NCBI RefSeq assembly: GCF_007859675.1
Contig: NZ_CP042305.1
Location: forward strand, 1,550,001 to 1,614,000
Reading direction: 5' to 3'
Length of the DNA: 64,000 nucleotides
Source: Humibacter ginsenosidimutans
GTDB taxonomy: Bacteria; Actinomycetota; Actinomycetes; Actinomycetales; Microbacteriaceae
Below the pieces are notes generated by a model. It worked only from the letters and a program-made list of their open reading frames with translations. It was not told where the DNA came from and ran no database searches. Positions 52,010 through 60,454 of the stretch are shown here, one piece after another (the stretch's first letter is position 1; each line of letters starts with the position of its first letter). The position numbers were made by a program, and so were the translations under genes.

Positions 52010-53032
52010 ATGGCCCAGATCACCGTGCCGACCCGTTCACTCGATCCCGCCGGCGCCGTCGCGCCGGGCTCCGCCGAAGCGCCGGTCTTCGCGCTCGGCT
52101 CCTGGAACACGTGGGACCGCATGAGCCGCGACGAGGCGATCGCCCTCGTGCACCGCGCCGCAGAGACCGGCTCGGCGTTCTTCGACGTGGGCAACTACAA
52201 CATGGGACCGCACGCGGAGGGGGCGCGCACCGACATCCTCTTCGGCGAGACCGTGCGCGAGGCCGGCCTGGCGCGCGAGGACTACCTGGTGTGCGGCAAG
52301 CTCTGGCTCTGGGACTACCCGAACACGTCGTTCGCCGACTGGATGCGGCAGAGCCTCGACCGCATCGGCATCGAGGCCGCCGACTGCATCGTGGTGGGCG
52401 ATCACATGGCGCCCGTCGACATCCGCCAGGTCGTCACCGACGTGCACGCCGAGATCGAGGCGGGCCGCTTCCGCTACTGGGGCATCAACAACTGGCCGTA
52501 CGACGAGGCGCTGCTCGCGCTCGACGTCGCGACCGAGGAGGGCCTCACTCCCCCGTCGTTCGCCCAACTGAAGTACGGGCTGGCCAGGCGCTCGATGGCC
52601 GAGGGTCCGTTCTACGGCGGGCTCTTCACCGAGGGGCGACTGGCGCTGCAGGCCTCCGACATCTTCGAGGGCGGCATCCTGGTGGGCAAGACCGACCCGC
52701 AGCGCAAGATCGGGGCGGATGTCGGCGGCATCCGCGAGCAGATCGTCGCGACTTGGCCCGCGGTGCGCGACCTCGCGCAGTCGTTGGATGCCACGCCCGC
52801 CCAGCTCGGCATCGCGTTCTGTCTGGCGAACCCCGCGACCGCCAACGTGCTGTTCGGGGTGAGCCGGGTGGCGCAGTTCGACGATGCCCTCGGCGCCCTC
52901 GACCTGCTCGCCCGCGTCGGCGCGCCCCGGCTTCGTGCTCTCACGGCCGACCTCTGGATCGATCGCAAGGTCAATCCCGACGGCACGTGGTTCCCGCCCG
53001 GTTTCCCGCCGCCCGCGGCGGCGACCGCCTGA
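52010..53032 (+). CDS. aldo/keto reductase 2
   Basis: A 340-residue paralogue of the reductase at 47212. APVFALGSWNTWDRMSRDEA, FFDVGNYNMGPHAEG, LVCGKLWLWDYPN, IVVGDHMAPVD, YWGINNWPYDEA and VLFGVSRVAQFDDALGALDL align with it in order. It shares the short D-x3-Y spacing. The pair defines an unusual AKR group inside this island. Start ATG with AAAACGAAGGAGC. Confidence 0.88.
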   Translation: MAQITVPTRSLDPAGAVAPGSAEAPVFALGSWNTWDRMSRDEAIALVHRAAETGSAFFDVGNYNMGPHAEGARTDILFGETVREAGLAREDYLVCGKLWLWDYPNTSFADWMRQSLDRIGIEAADCIVVGDHMAPVDIRQVVTDVHAEIEAGRFRYWGINNWPYDEALLALDVATEEGLTPPSFAQLKYGLARRSMAEGPFYGGLFTEGRLALQASDIFEGGILVGKTDPQRKIGADVGGIREQIVATWPAVRDLAQSLDATPAQLGIAFCLANPATANVLFGVSRVAQFDDALGALDLLARVGAPRLRALTADLWIDRKVNPDGTWFPPGFPPPAAATA

Positions 53033-53065
53033 CGTTCGCGCGCGGCAACGGCCTGAGCGTCAGGC

Positions 53066-53151
53066 GTGCCGGAAATCGGCGTTCTGCGCGCCGCGCCGGG
53101 CCATTGCGGTCCGGCGTCGGCGTGTCACGCAGAAACTCCGATTTTCAGCAC
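53066..53151. repeat. large imperfect inverted repeat between converging genes
   Basis: The left arm GTGCCGGAAATCGGCGTTCT (53066-53085) continues to 53088 and pairs with 53128-53151, with three mismatches and a one-base bulge, around a GC-rich 39-nt middle that can also fold. It looks like a mobile palindromic element or a composite terminator. Confidence 0.6.
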
Positions 53152-53191
53152 ACAGGTCGCAGGTGAAGCGGCGCACATCACGAGTGAAACG

Positions 53192-53908
53192 TCACGATTC
53201 GGTGACGAAGCCGATCGCCGCCGCACGGAACTCGGGCGACGCCAGCGCACCGAAGTGGTCGCCCGGCACGCGCACGAGTGTCGCGCCCGGCACGCCGGCG
53301 ACCATCTGCTCGACGCCCTGCGCCATCTGGTCGCCCTCGCCGCTGACGAACAGCGTCGGCACCTGGGGCACGTCCTTCGTGGCGTCGAACGGCTCGGCGG
53401 CAAGTGCACCGATCAGTGCGATGACGCTCGTCGGATCGAGGCCGGGTGCACCGAGCATGCCGGCGAACATCCCGGTGATCTGGTCGGCGGGGGCGCCCTT
53501 GCCCGCCGCGGCGTCGGCCAGCGCGTCGAGGTTCACCAGCGCGAAGGGCTCCATCGGGCTGAGCCCGCCGAGCACGAGCCGGTTCACGCGTCCGGTCGCG
53601 GCGAGCGCCCACGCCAGTCGTGCCCCGAGCGAGTAGCCGATCACGTCGACGCGGCCGCCTGCATGCTCGTCGACGGCCGCGGCGAGCGCAGCGGCGATGC
53701 CGCCCGTGGTCACCTCGCCGCGCGCCAGAGCCGGGCCGTCGCCGTGACCCGGCAGGTCGACGAGGATCGCGCCCCGACCGGCGGAGGTGAGGGCATCCAC
53801 GAAGCCGGAGGCCTCCCAGTCGCTCCGGGAGTTCGAGCCGAGGCCGTGGATGAGAAGAACGGGGTTCTCGCCCGCAACGGTGCGGACGGTGAGCAGGGAG
53901 TCAGTCAT
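53192..53908 (-). CDS. alpha/beta hydrolase
   Basis: A 238-residue hydrolase. VLLIHGLGSNSRSDWEASGF is the oxyanion strand, DLPGHGDGP follows, VDVIGYSLGARLAWAL holds the serine near residue 95, FVSGEGDQMAQG the acid and RVPGDHFGALASPEF the histidine. It is a standard-length, probably active hydrolase of unknown substrate. It is divergent from the methyltransferase gene, with operator D between. Confidence 0.88.
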   Translation of the reverse strand: MTDSLLTVRTVAGENPVLLIHGLGSNSRSDWEASGFVDALTSAGRGAILVDLPGHGDGPALARGEVTTGGIAAALAAAVDEHAGGRVDVIGYSLGARLAWALAATGRVNRLVLGGLSPMEPFALVNLDALADAAAGKGAPADQITGMFAGMLGAPGLDPTSVIALIGALAAEPFDATKDVPQVPTLFVSGEGDQMAQGVEQMVAGVPGATLVRVPGDHFGALASPEFRAAAIGFVTES

Positions 53909-53939
53909 GAATCCATCATGGTGGGTTGCCGTTTTATTT

Positions 53940-53953
53940 TCCACACTTGTAGA
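53940..53953. promoter_or_regulatory. regulon operator site D
   Basis: TCCACACTTGTAGA, matching TCNAC-N4-GTAGA, in the 90-bp divergent gap. The TTTTATTTT just upstream adds an A/T-rich region. Confidence 0.6.
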
Positions 53954-53998
53954 GTCATGACACCTTGTCCCACACTCCACCCGACAGAAGGAGCAGAA

Positions 53999-54970
53999 AT
54001 GCCCGCAGATCCGTCCCGGATCCTGGATGTCGCCACCGGTTACATGGCATCCAAGCAACTCTTCAACGCCGCCAGGATCGGCCTGTTCCGTGCGGTCGCC
54101 GACGGTGCGCACACGGCGACGGAGGTCGCAGCGGCCACCGAGCACCCCGAGCGCCAGGTGCGCATCCTGCTCGACGGCAGTGCTGCCGCCGGGCTGCTCA
54201 CGCGCAGCGAAGGCCGCTACGAGCTGGCCGACGACGCCGCCGAATACCTCACGGGAGGCGAGCGCGACCTGAGCGCGTTTCTGAACTTCCTCGAACTCGG
54301 CAGCTTCGAGGCGTTCGGTCACTACCGTCACACCGTCGACGCCGACGAGGGCGGAACGCTCGAGTTCGACGAGGCCGGCTGGGGCATGTTCATGGCAGGC
54401 GTCATGCAGTACAACGGCCTGCACGCCTTCTGGTTCGGCGAGCGCTTCGACACGACGGGCAAGACCTCCATCCTCGACTTCGGCGGCTTCACGGCCGGCT
54501 GGTCGATCGAGCTGCTGAAGCGCAACCCGCAGCTGAGCGCGCGCATGGTGTACCCGGCCGAGTCGGGTCCGATGCTCACGCCGGCAATCGAGGCGGCCGG
54601 GCTCGCCGACCGCATCACGGTCGAGGCGGGCGACACGCTCACCGCCGTGCCGGGCGGCGACCACGACCTGGTGCTGGCCCTGCACGTCATCCACCGATTC
54701 ACCGACGCCGAGAACCGTCAGATCTTCGCGAACCTGCGCGCGTCCGCGCGGAAGGGCGCGACGCTCGCGGTGTTCGACTTCTTCCTCGACAGCCTTCCCG
54801 AGCAGCGTGTTCTCGACGCTCGCCACGCTGCCGAGTACTTCAACTTCGACGGCACGCAGGTGTGGCCGGAGGAGACCGTGCGGTCGTGGTTGACCGACGC
54901 GGGCTGGGAATTCACCGGGTACGTGGACGTTCCCGGCAGCCCGCGCGCGCTCGTCGCCACAGCGGTCTGA
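53999..54970 (+). CDS. O-methyltransferase-type SAM enzyme
   Basis: A 323-residue protein. The N-terminal helical dimerisation domain (GYMASKQLFNAARIGLFRAV, AATEHPERQVRILLDGSAAA) is typical of plant- and bacterial-type O-methyltransferases. The SAM fold follows (SILDFGGFTAGWSIELLKRN, VEAGDTLTAVPGGDHDLVLA, HVIHRFTDAENRQIFANLR). DFGGFTAG departs from the usual D-x-G-G-G-x-G by a phenylalanine. Its place in the island could mean methyl transfer to or from a phenolic substrate. Start with CAGAAGGAGCAGAA. Confidence 0.85.
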   Translation: MPADPSRILDVATGYMASKQLFNAARIGLFRAVADGAHTATEVAAATEHPERQVRILLDGSAAAGLLTRSEGRYELADDAAEYLTGGERDLSAFLNFLELGSFEAFGHYRHTVDADEGGTLEFDEAGWGMFMAGVMQYNGLHAFWFGERFDTTGKTSILDFGGFTAGWSIELLKRNPQLSARMVYPAESGPMLTPAIEAAGLADRITVEAGDTLTAVPGGDHDLVLALHVIHRFTDAENRQIFANLRASARKGATLAVFDFFLDSLPEQRVLDARHAAEYFNFDGTQVWPEETVRSWLTDAGWEFTGYVDVPGSPRALVATAV

Positions 54971-55023
54971 GTGCCCGAGGTCACGGCTTGGAAACAGGCT
55001 GAGCGACCGATTTGCCAAGTTAG

Positions 55024-55037
55024 TCAACAACTGTAGA
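55024..55037. promoter_or_regulatory. regulon operator site E
   Basis: TCAACAACTGTAGA, 74 bp before the binding-protein ATG. The layout is the same as sites A-D, and it matches the reverse complement of site B (TCAACGAATGTAGA) at 11 of 14 positions. Confidence 0.65.
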
Positions 55038-55111
55038 ATCACCGAAGCGGGTCACGGCCGACGCGTCAGACGGTCATCCGCTCACGATCTACCCCAAGTG
55101 AAAGAAGTGAG

Positions 55112-56656
55112 ATGAAAAAGACTCGTCTGGGCATCGCAGCGGTGATCACCGCTCTTGCCCTCGCGCTCACGGGATGCTCCGGCGGTGGCGGCAATGCGGC
55201 CTCCACCGACGGCGGCAAGACCAAGGCGCCCGACACGCTCAGCATCGGCACCGTGATCGACAAGACCGGATGGGAGATCGGCCAGGGCGGCACCGCCTTC
55301 AACGCGATCTTCTTCTCGGCCGCCTACGACTCGCTGGTTCTCGTCGATGAGAACGGCAAGCCGTACGGCCAGCTGGCGAAGTCGATCGACACGTCGAGCG
55401 ACGGCCTGACCTACACCTTCCACCTGGTCTCCGGCGTCAAGTTCGACGACGGAACGACGTTCGACGCCGACACCGCCGTCGCGAACCTCGAGTACCTGAA
55501 GAAGGCGCCGATGACGTCGACGGTCTACGCGAACGTCGCCGGCATCAGCAAGGTCGACGACTCCACTGTCGCCATCAAGATGACCAGGCCGGACCCGGCG
55601 TTCCTCTACAGCCTCGGCCTCGGCGGCAGCTACATGGTCTCGGCCAAGGCGCTGTCCAACCCGAAGTACGCGCAGGAGACCACCCCGGTCGGCGGCTCCG
55701 GTCCTTACACGTTCGACGCATCCAAGTCGACGGCGGGCCAGGACTACTACTTCACGCGCAACGACAGCGCGTGGAACGCCAAGCGGTACCCGTGGAAGAA
55801 CCTGCAGATCCACGTGATCGCCGACGCGACCGCCATGTCGAACGCCATGTCGACCGGAGCGATCAACTTCGAGATGGCCAACTACAGCGATGAGCTGAAG
55901 GCGACCGTCGCGCAGAACGGCTGGACCATCAACCACGTCATGAACGGATGGTCGGGCCTCATGCTCGCCGACCGCACCGGCGCGAAGTTCAAGCCGCTCG
56001 GCAGCCTGAAGGTGCGCCAGGCCATCAACATGGCATTCGACCGCGCCTCGATCGCCAAGGCGAGCAAGGATCCGGCGACCGTCGTCACCAACCAGGTGTT
56101 CGCCGACGTCGACTCCTCGCTCAACAAGGTCGACTCGTTCAACGTGAAGAAGGCCAAGCAGCTGCTGTCGGAGGCCGGCTACCCGAACGGCTTCACCCTC
56201 GACCTGCCGAGCATGTCGCTGTTCTCCGCCACCGCGGCGACCGTCAAGCAGTCACTCGGCGACATCGGCATCAAGGTGAACGTGGTCAACCTCGACCCCG
56301 CCACCTACAACCAGCAGGTGTTCGCGGGCAACTACCCGGTCTACATGGCCTTCCTGCAGCTCTACGCTTCGCCGGCCATGACGATCGGGCAGTACTTCCA
56401 GCCCGGCATGTCCAACCCGTTCAACTCGACGCAGGGCGTGCCCGAACTGCAGAGCCTCGACACGCAGCTGCACTCGGCGAACGCCGACGTCGACAAGATC
56501 GCCGGGGAGTACAACTCCTACGCGGTCGACAACGCCTGGTTCGCCGTCTGGAACCACGGGGCGACGTACTACGTCTCCGTTCCGGGCATCAGCGTTCGTC
56601 CTGTTCAGGGTCTGTACATTCCCAACCTGGAGCAGTTCCTGCCCAAGGACAAGTAG
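55112..56656 (+). CDS. ABC transporter substrate-binding lipoprotein, family 5
   Basis: A 514-residue oligopeptide-type binding protein. The signal peptide LGIAAVITALALALTGCSGG has a lipobox cleaved before the cysteine at residue 22. The domain contains DGLTYTFHLVSGVKFDDGT, the signature of this family, VRQAINMAFDRASIAKAS and AKQLLSEAGYPNGF. It captures a peptide-like or amphipathic solute for the importer encoded downstream. Its start has AAGTGAAAGAAGTGAG. The promoter carries operator E. Confidence 0.93.
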   Translation: MKKTRLGIAAVITALALALTGCSGGGGNAASTDGGKTKAPDTLSIGTVIDKTGWEIGQGGTAFNAIFFSAAYDSLVLVDENGKPYGQLAKSIDTSSDGLTYTFHLVSGVKFDDGTTFDADTAVANLEYLKKAPMTSTVYANVAGISKVDDSTVAIKMTRPDPAFLYSLGLGGSYMVSAKALSNPKYAQETTPVGGSGPYTFDASKSTAGQDYYFTRNDSAWNAKRYPWKNLQIHVIADATAMSNAMSTGAINFEMANYSDELKATVAQNGWTINHVMNGWSGLMLADRTGAKFKPLGSLKVRQAINMAFDRASIAKASKDPATVVTNQVFADVDSSLNKVDSFNVKKAKQLLSEAGYPNGFTLDLPSMSLFSATAATVKQSLGDIGIKVNVVNLDPATYNQQVFAGNYPVYMAFLQLYASPAMTIGQYFQPGMSNPFNSTQGVPELQSLDTQLHSANADVDKIAGEYNSYAVDNAWFAVWNHGATYYVSVPGISVRPVQGLYIPNLEQFLPKDK

Positions 56657-56668
56657 CTCGCCTTTCCT

Positions 56669-56709
56669 CGACCGGTGGTGAGGGGTACCCGACCCCTCAC
56701 CACCGGTCG
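56669..56709 (+). promoter_or_regulatory. intercistronic hairpin after the binding-protein gene
   Basis: A perfect 17-bp stem (56669-56685 with 56693-56709, core ACCGGTGGTGAGGGG) with a 7-nt loop, and no T-run. In ABC importer operons such hairpins raise the amount of binding protein over the permeases by partial termination or mRNA protection. Confidence 0.75.
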
Positions 56710-56738
56710 GACCGATAGCAAGAACCGAACGGAACGAC

Positions 56739-57680
56739 ATGGCCGTCTACATCCTTCGCCGAGTGCTCAGCGGCCTCGTGCTCATCGTCGTGGTGGGCAG
56801 CGCGGCATTCTTCCTGGCCCATCTGGCCATCCCCGACCCCAGCGCGACGCTCATCGGCAAGACCGCCACCCCCGAGCAGATCCACGCCGAGCGCGAGCTG
56901 CTCGGACTCAACCAGCCGCTCATGACCCAGTACTGGAACTGGCTCAGCGGACTGCTGCGCGGTGACTTCGGCATCTCGTGGCGCACCAACACCCCGCTCA
57001 ACGCCGACCTGGGCATGCGCATCCCCGTGACACTCTCCGTCGTCACCTTCGGCATGCTGCTCACCGCCGTCTTCGGCGGCATCATCGGCACCGTGGCGGG
57101 CCTGCGGCCCGGCGGTGTCGTCGACAAGATCACGCAGGCGGCATCCGTCGTTCTCTTCGCCATCCCCGGCTACTGGATCAGCATCGTGCTCGTCATCGTG
57201 TTCGCGGTGAACCTGAGATGGTTCCCCGCCCTCGGCTACGTGCGGCCGGATGCCTCGGTCAGCGGCTGGATGCTCTCCATCACCCTGCCGGCGATCTCGC
57301 TCGCACTCGGCGGCATCGTGATGATCGCCGCCCAGCTGCGCAACAGCATCGTCGGGGCCGGATCGTCCGACTTCGTGCGCACCCTGCGCAGCCGCGGCCT
57401 CAGCACCTACCGCGTGGCCCTGCACCTCGTGCGCAACGCCGCGCCCGCCGCCGTCACCGTGCTCGCCCTCATGTTCGTGAGCCTGCTCGGCGGCGTCATC
57501 ATCCTCGAGAAGATCTTCAACCTGCCCGGTCTCGGCATCGCGACCCAGCAGGCCTCCCAGGTGGGCGACATCCCCGAACTCCTGGCCATCACCGTGACCA
57601 CCGTGATCTTCGTGGTCGTCGTCAACCTCCTGCTCGACCTCGTGCTGGGCTGGATCAACCCGAAGGCGAGAATCCGTTGA
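56739..57680 (+). CDS. ABC transporter permease, DppB type
   Basis: A 313-residue permease, six helices. FHISWRT-like segments include GDFGISWRTNTPLNADLG, and the ATPase-contact loop is DFVRTLRSRGLSTYRVALHL with the E-A-A-like G. LSLLGGVIILEKIFNLPGLG is the C-terminal family mark. It forms the channel with the fused permease that follows, into which it overlaps by four bases (TTGA). Confidence 0.93.
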   Translation: MAVYILRRVLSGLVLIVVVGSAAFFLAHLAIPDPSATLIGKTATPEQIHAERELLGLNQPLMTQYWNWLSGLLRGDFGISWRTNTPLNADLGMRIPVTLSVVTFGMLLTAVFGGIIGTVAGLRPGGVVDKITQAASVVLFAIPGYWISIVLVIVFAVNLRWFPALGYVRPDASVSGWMLSITLPAISLALGGIVMIAAQLRNSIVGAGSSDFVRTLRSRGLSTYRVALHLVRNAAPAAVTVLALMFVSLLGGVIILEKIFNLPGLGIATQQASQVGDIPELLAITVTTVIFVVVVNLLLDLVLGWINPKARIR

Positions 57681-59491
57681 GCACCGGGGTCATCTACAGC
57701 AAGTCCACCTCGAAGCCGAGCAGGTCGGCGACGCGCAAGGTCAACCGCAGCATCGCCCGCCGGTTCTTCACCCACCCCGGCGGCTACATCCCCGCCGCGA
57801 TCATCCTGATCATCCTGATAGGCACCTACATGGCGCCGCTCATCCAGATGCACGACCCGAACCGCATCGACTACAACATCGTCAACGCGATGCCCAGCGC
57901 CCAGCACATCCTCGGCGGCGACAGCATAGGCCGCGACGTGTGGTCCCGCCTGGTCTGGGGCGGGCAGGATGCCTTCCTCGGCGCCCTCATCGTCATGGTC
58001 GTCGGCATCGGGATCGGCGTTCCCGCCGGCATCTTCGGCGGCTTCTTCGGCGGCATGCGCGACCTGTCGTTCAGCTGGATCAGCGACGCGCTGATGTCGG
58101 TGCCCGGCATGATCGTGCTGCTCATCGTGGCCGGCGGAACCAACGGCAACATGATGATCCTGATGGCCGTGATGGGTGTCTTCATGGCACCCGGCTACTA
58201 CCGGCTCACGAGAGCCGCGACGATAGCCGTGCGCAACGAGCCCTACGTCGACGCCGCGAAGGTGTCGGGCGTGAGCAACGGACGCATCATGATGGGCCAC
58301 ATCCTGCGCGTGGTCGCGGCGCCCATCATCATCCAGACCTCGCTCACCGCGGGCGTCGCCCTCGGCATGCAGGCCGGTCTGCAGTTCCTCGGCATCGGAG
58401 ACCCGCTCGCGCCGAGCTGGGGCGCGATGATGAGCGACGCGATGAACAGCATCCTCACGAACCAATGGCTGATGGTGCCGCCCGCCGTGGTGCTGGGCGT
58501 TCTGATCGCGTCGTTCGCGATCATGGGCTCCACGCTCGGCCAGATCACCGGCACCCGCAGCGAGAAGACCCGCCGGGTCACCAGGGCCGACCGCAAGCGT
58601 CTGACCGCGCTCACCAGGGCGCACGCGACCGACGCGGCTCCCGCCTCCGACATCGCGGTGAGAGTGAGCGGCCTCAAGGTCACCTACGCCATGTCGAAGC
58701 GCGAGATCGAGGTGCTGCACGGCGTCGACTTCGAGGTGCGCACCGGCGAGGTGCTCGGCATCGTCGGCGAATCGGGCAGCGGCAAGTCGCAGTCGGTGTT
58801 CGCCATCCTCGATCTGCTGCCGGGCAACGCCATCTCCCGTGCCGACGGCATCTGGATCAACGGCACCAACGTGCTCACCATCGACAAGTCTCAGCGCCGC
58901 GCACTGCTCGGCCGCGAGATCGCCTACATTCCGCAGGAGCCGATCAGCAACCTCGACCCGATGTTCACGATCGGGCACCAGCTCACAGAGCCGATGCGCG
59001 CTGTGCTCGGAATGAAGCGTCGCGCGGCGCGCGACTACGCGATCCAGCTGCTCCTGCGGGTGGGCATCGCCGACCCGGAGCGCGTGATGAAGCTGCACCC
59101 GCACGAGGTCTCCGGCGGCATGGCGCAGCGCGTGCTCATCGCCGGCGCCCTTGCCGGACGCCCCAAGGTGCTGATCGCCGACGAGCCCACGACGGCACTC
59201 GACGTGACGGTGCAGGCCGAGGTGCTGGAGCTGCTGCGCGAGCTGCAGGCCGAGGAGAACATGGCGCTCATCCTGGTGACCCACAACTTCGGGGTCGTCG
59301 CCGACATCTGCGATCGCGTCACCGTCATGAAGGACGGCCGCGTGGTCGAGGCCGGAGAGGTGCGCGACATCTTCCGCTCTCCCGCCAACCCGTACACCCG
59401 CGAGCTCATCGACGCGTCGCTCGACGACGCGGAGAGCCGCACCGAGCTGGATGCCCGTGAGGCGCAGCGTCTCGAAGGAGTGTCAGCATGA
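57677..59491 (+). CDS. fused ABC permease and ATP-binding protein (DppC-DppD)
   Basis: A 604-residue fusion. Residues 1-300 are a DppC-type permease (GGYIPAAIILIILIGTYMAP, GGDSIGRDVWSRLVWGGQDA, EPYVDAAKVSGVSNGRIMMG). Residues about 325-604 are a DppD-type ATPase: VGESGSGKSQSVFAIL (Walker A), HEVSGGMAQRVLIAGALAG (signature, with M for Q), VLIADEPTTALDVTVQAEV (Walker B) and ILVTHNFG (switch). The start is the TTG at 57677, overlapping the upstream stop. Such a permease-ATPase fusion is uncommon but known in peptide importers. Confidence 0.92.
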   Translation: MSTGVIYSKSTSKPSRSATRKVNRSIARRFFTHPGGYIPAAIILIILIGTYMAPLIQMHDPNRIDYNIVNAMPSAQHILGGDSIGRDVWSRLVWGGQDAFLGALIVMVVGIGIGVPAGIFGGFFGGMRDLSFSWISDALMSVPGMIVLLIVAGGTNGNMMILMAVMGVFMAPGYYRLTRAATIAVRNEPYVDAAKVSGVSNGRIMMGHILRVVAAPIIIQTSLTAGVALGMQAGLQFLGIGDPLAPSWGAMMSDAMNSILTNQWLMVPPAVVLGVLIASFAIMGSTLGQITGTRSEKTRRVTRADRKRLTALTRAHATDAAPASDIAVRVSGLKVTYAMSKREIEVLHGVDFEVRTGEVLGIVGESGSGKSQSVFAILDLLPGNAISRADGIWINGTNVLTIDKSQRRALLGREIAYIPQEPISNLDPMFTIGHQLTEPMRAVLGMKRRAARDYAIQLLLRVGIADPERVMKLHPHEVSGGMAQRVLIAGALAGRPKVLIADEPTTALDVTVQAEVLELLRELQAEENMALILVTHNFGVVADICDRVTVMKDGRVVEAGEVRDIFRSPANPYTRELIDASLDDAESRTELDAREAQRLEGVSA

Positions 59492-60303
59492 CCACCTCAG
59501 CAGCCCCGCTCCTGTCGGTGCGCGACGTGAGCGTGCACTACGGCAAGTTCCACGCGCTCAAGGGCGTGAGCCTCGACATCCATCCCGGCGAGTGCGTGGG
59601 CCTGGTGGGCGAGTCCGGCTCGGGCAAGTCCACGCTCGGCAAGGCCGTGCTGGGGCTCACCCCCACCACCGGCGGAACGATCAGCTTCAACGGTCACGAC
59701 ATCACCAAGGCGTCGAAGCGGCAGCGCAGGCAGCTGGCCAACGACATCCAGGTGGTGTTCCAAGACCCGTACGGCTCCCTCGATCCCGCGATGACGGTCG
59801 GCCAGATCCTCGCGGAGCCGCTGCGCGTGGCCGGCACCTCAGCGGCCACGGCCAAGCAGATCATCGTGGAGATGCTCGGCAAGGTGCGCCTGCCCGCCGA
59901 CAGCGTCGACCGCTACCCGAGCGAGTTCTCGGGCGGCCAGCGTCAGCGCATCGCGATCGCCAGGGCGCTCGTGCGGCGCCCGCAGCTCGTCATCTGCGAC
60001 GAGCCGGTCTCGGCGCTCGACCTCACGACGCAGGCGGCGATCATCGACCTGTTCATCGACCTGCAGCGCGAGACCGGCGTCTCGTACCTCTTCGTGTCGC
60101 ACGACCTCGGCGTCGTGCGCCGCATCTGCCACGAGGTGTCGGTGATGTACAAGGGCGAGATCGTGGAGCACGGGCCGGCGGACGTGGTGACCACGACACC
60201 GTCACAGGCCTACAGCCAGCGCCTGCTGATGGCATCCCCGGTCGCAGACCCGGATGCCCAGGCCAAGCGTCGCGAGGCCTGGCTCGCGATCCGCGCCGCC
60301 TGA
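59488..60303 (+). CDS. ABC transporter ATP-binding protein, DppF type
   Basis: A 271-residue ATPase. GESGSGKSTLGKAVLGLTPT is Walker A, VFQDPYGSLDPAMTVGQILA the Q-loop region, YPSEFSGGQRQRIAIARALV the signature, LVICDEPVSALD Walker B and LFVSHDLGVV the switch. It pairs with the fused ATPase to drive import. The start overlaps the upstream stop (ATGA). A hairpin terminator follows. Confidence 0.95.
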   Translation: MTTSAAPLLSVRDVSVHYGKFHALKGVSLDIHPGECVGLVGESGSGKSTLGKAVLGLTPTTGGTISFNGHDITKASKRQRRQLANDIQVVFQDPYGSLDPAMTVGQILAEPLRVAGTSAATAKQIIVEMLGKVRLPADSVDRYPSEFSGGQRQRIAIARALVRRPQLVICDEPVSALDLTTQAAIIDLFIDLQRETGVSYLFVSHDLGVVRRICHEVSVMYKGEIVEHGPADVVTTTPSQAYSQRLLMASPVADPDAQAKRREAWLAIRAA

Positions 60304-60319
60304 GCCGCGGCTTCATCCG

Positions 60320-60360
60320 CTTCGTCTGCGCGGGGGTGCATGTCTCCCGCGCAGACGAAG
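60320..60360 (+). terminator. terminator of the ABC transporter operon
   Basis: CTTCGTCTGCGCGGG (60320-60334) pairs perfectly with CCCGCGCAGACGAAG (60346-60360) over an 11-nt loop, 17 bp past the ATPase stop. Confidence 0.8.
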
Positions 60361-60416
60361 GCGATCGCCGATCGAGCAGACGGAGGCCGTCAGCAGCACG
60401 AGCAGAATCGCCGATG

Positions 60417-60428
60417 ATCGTATACGAT
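60417..60428. promoter_or_regulatory. palindrome upstream of the araC gene
   Basis: ATCGTATACGAT is a perfect 12-bp palindrome, 27 bp before the AraC start, and may be an operator or overlap the -10 (TATACG). Confidence 0.55.
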
Positions 60429-60454
60429 GTTCGCACGTCCATGAGTGCGAGGTG

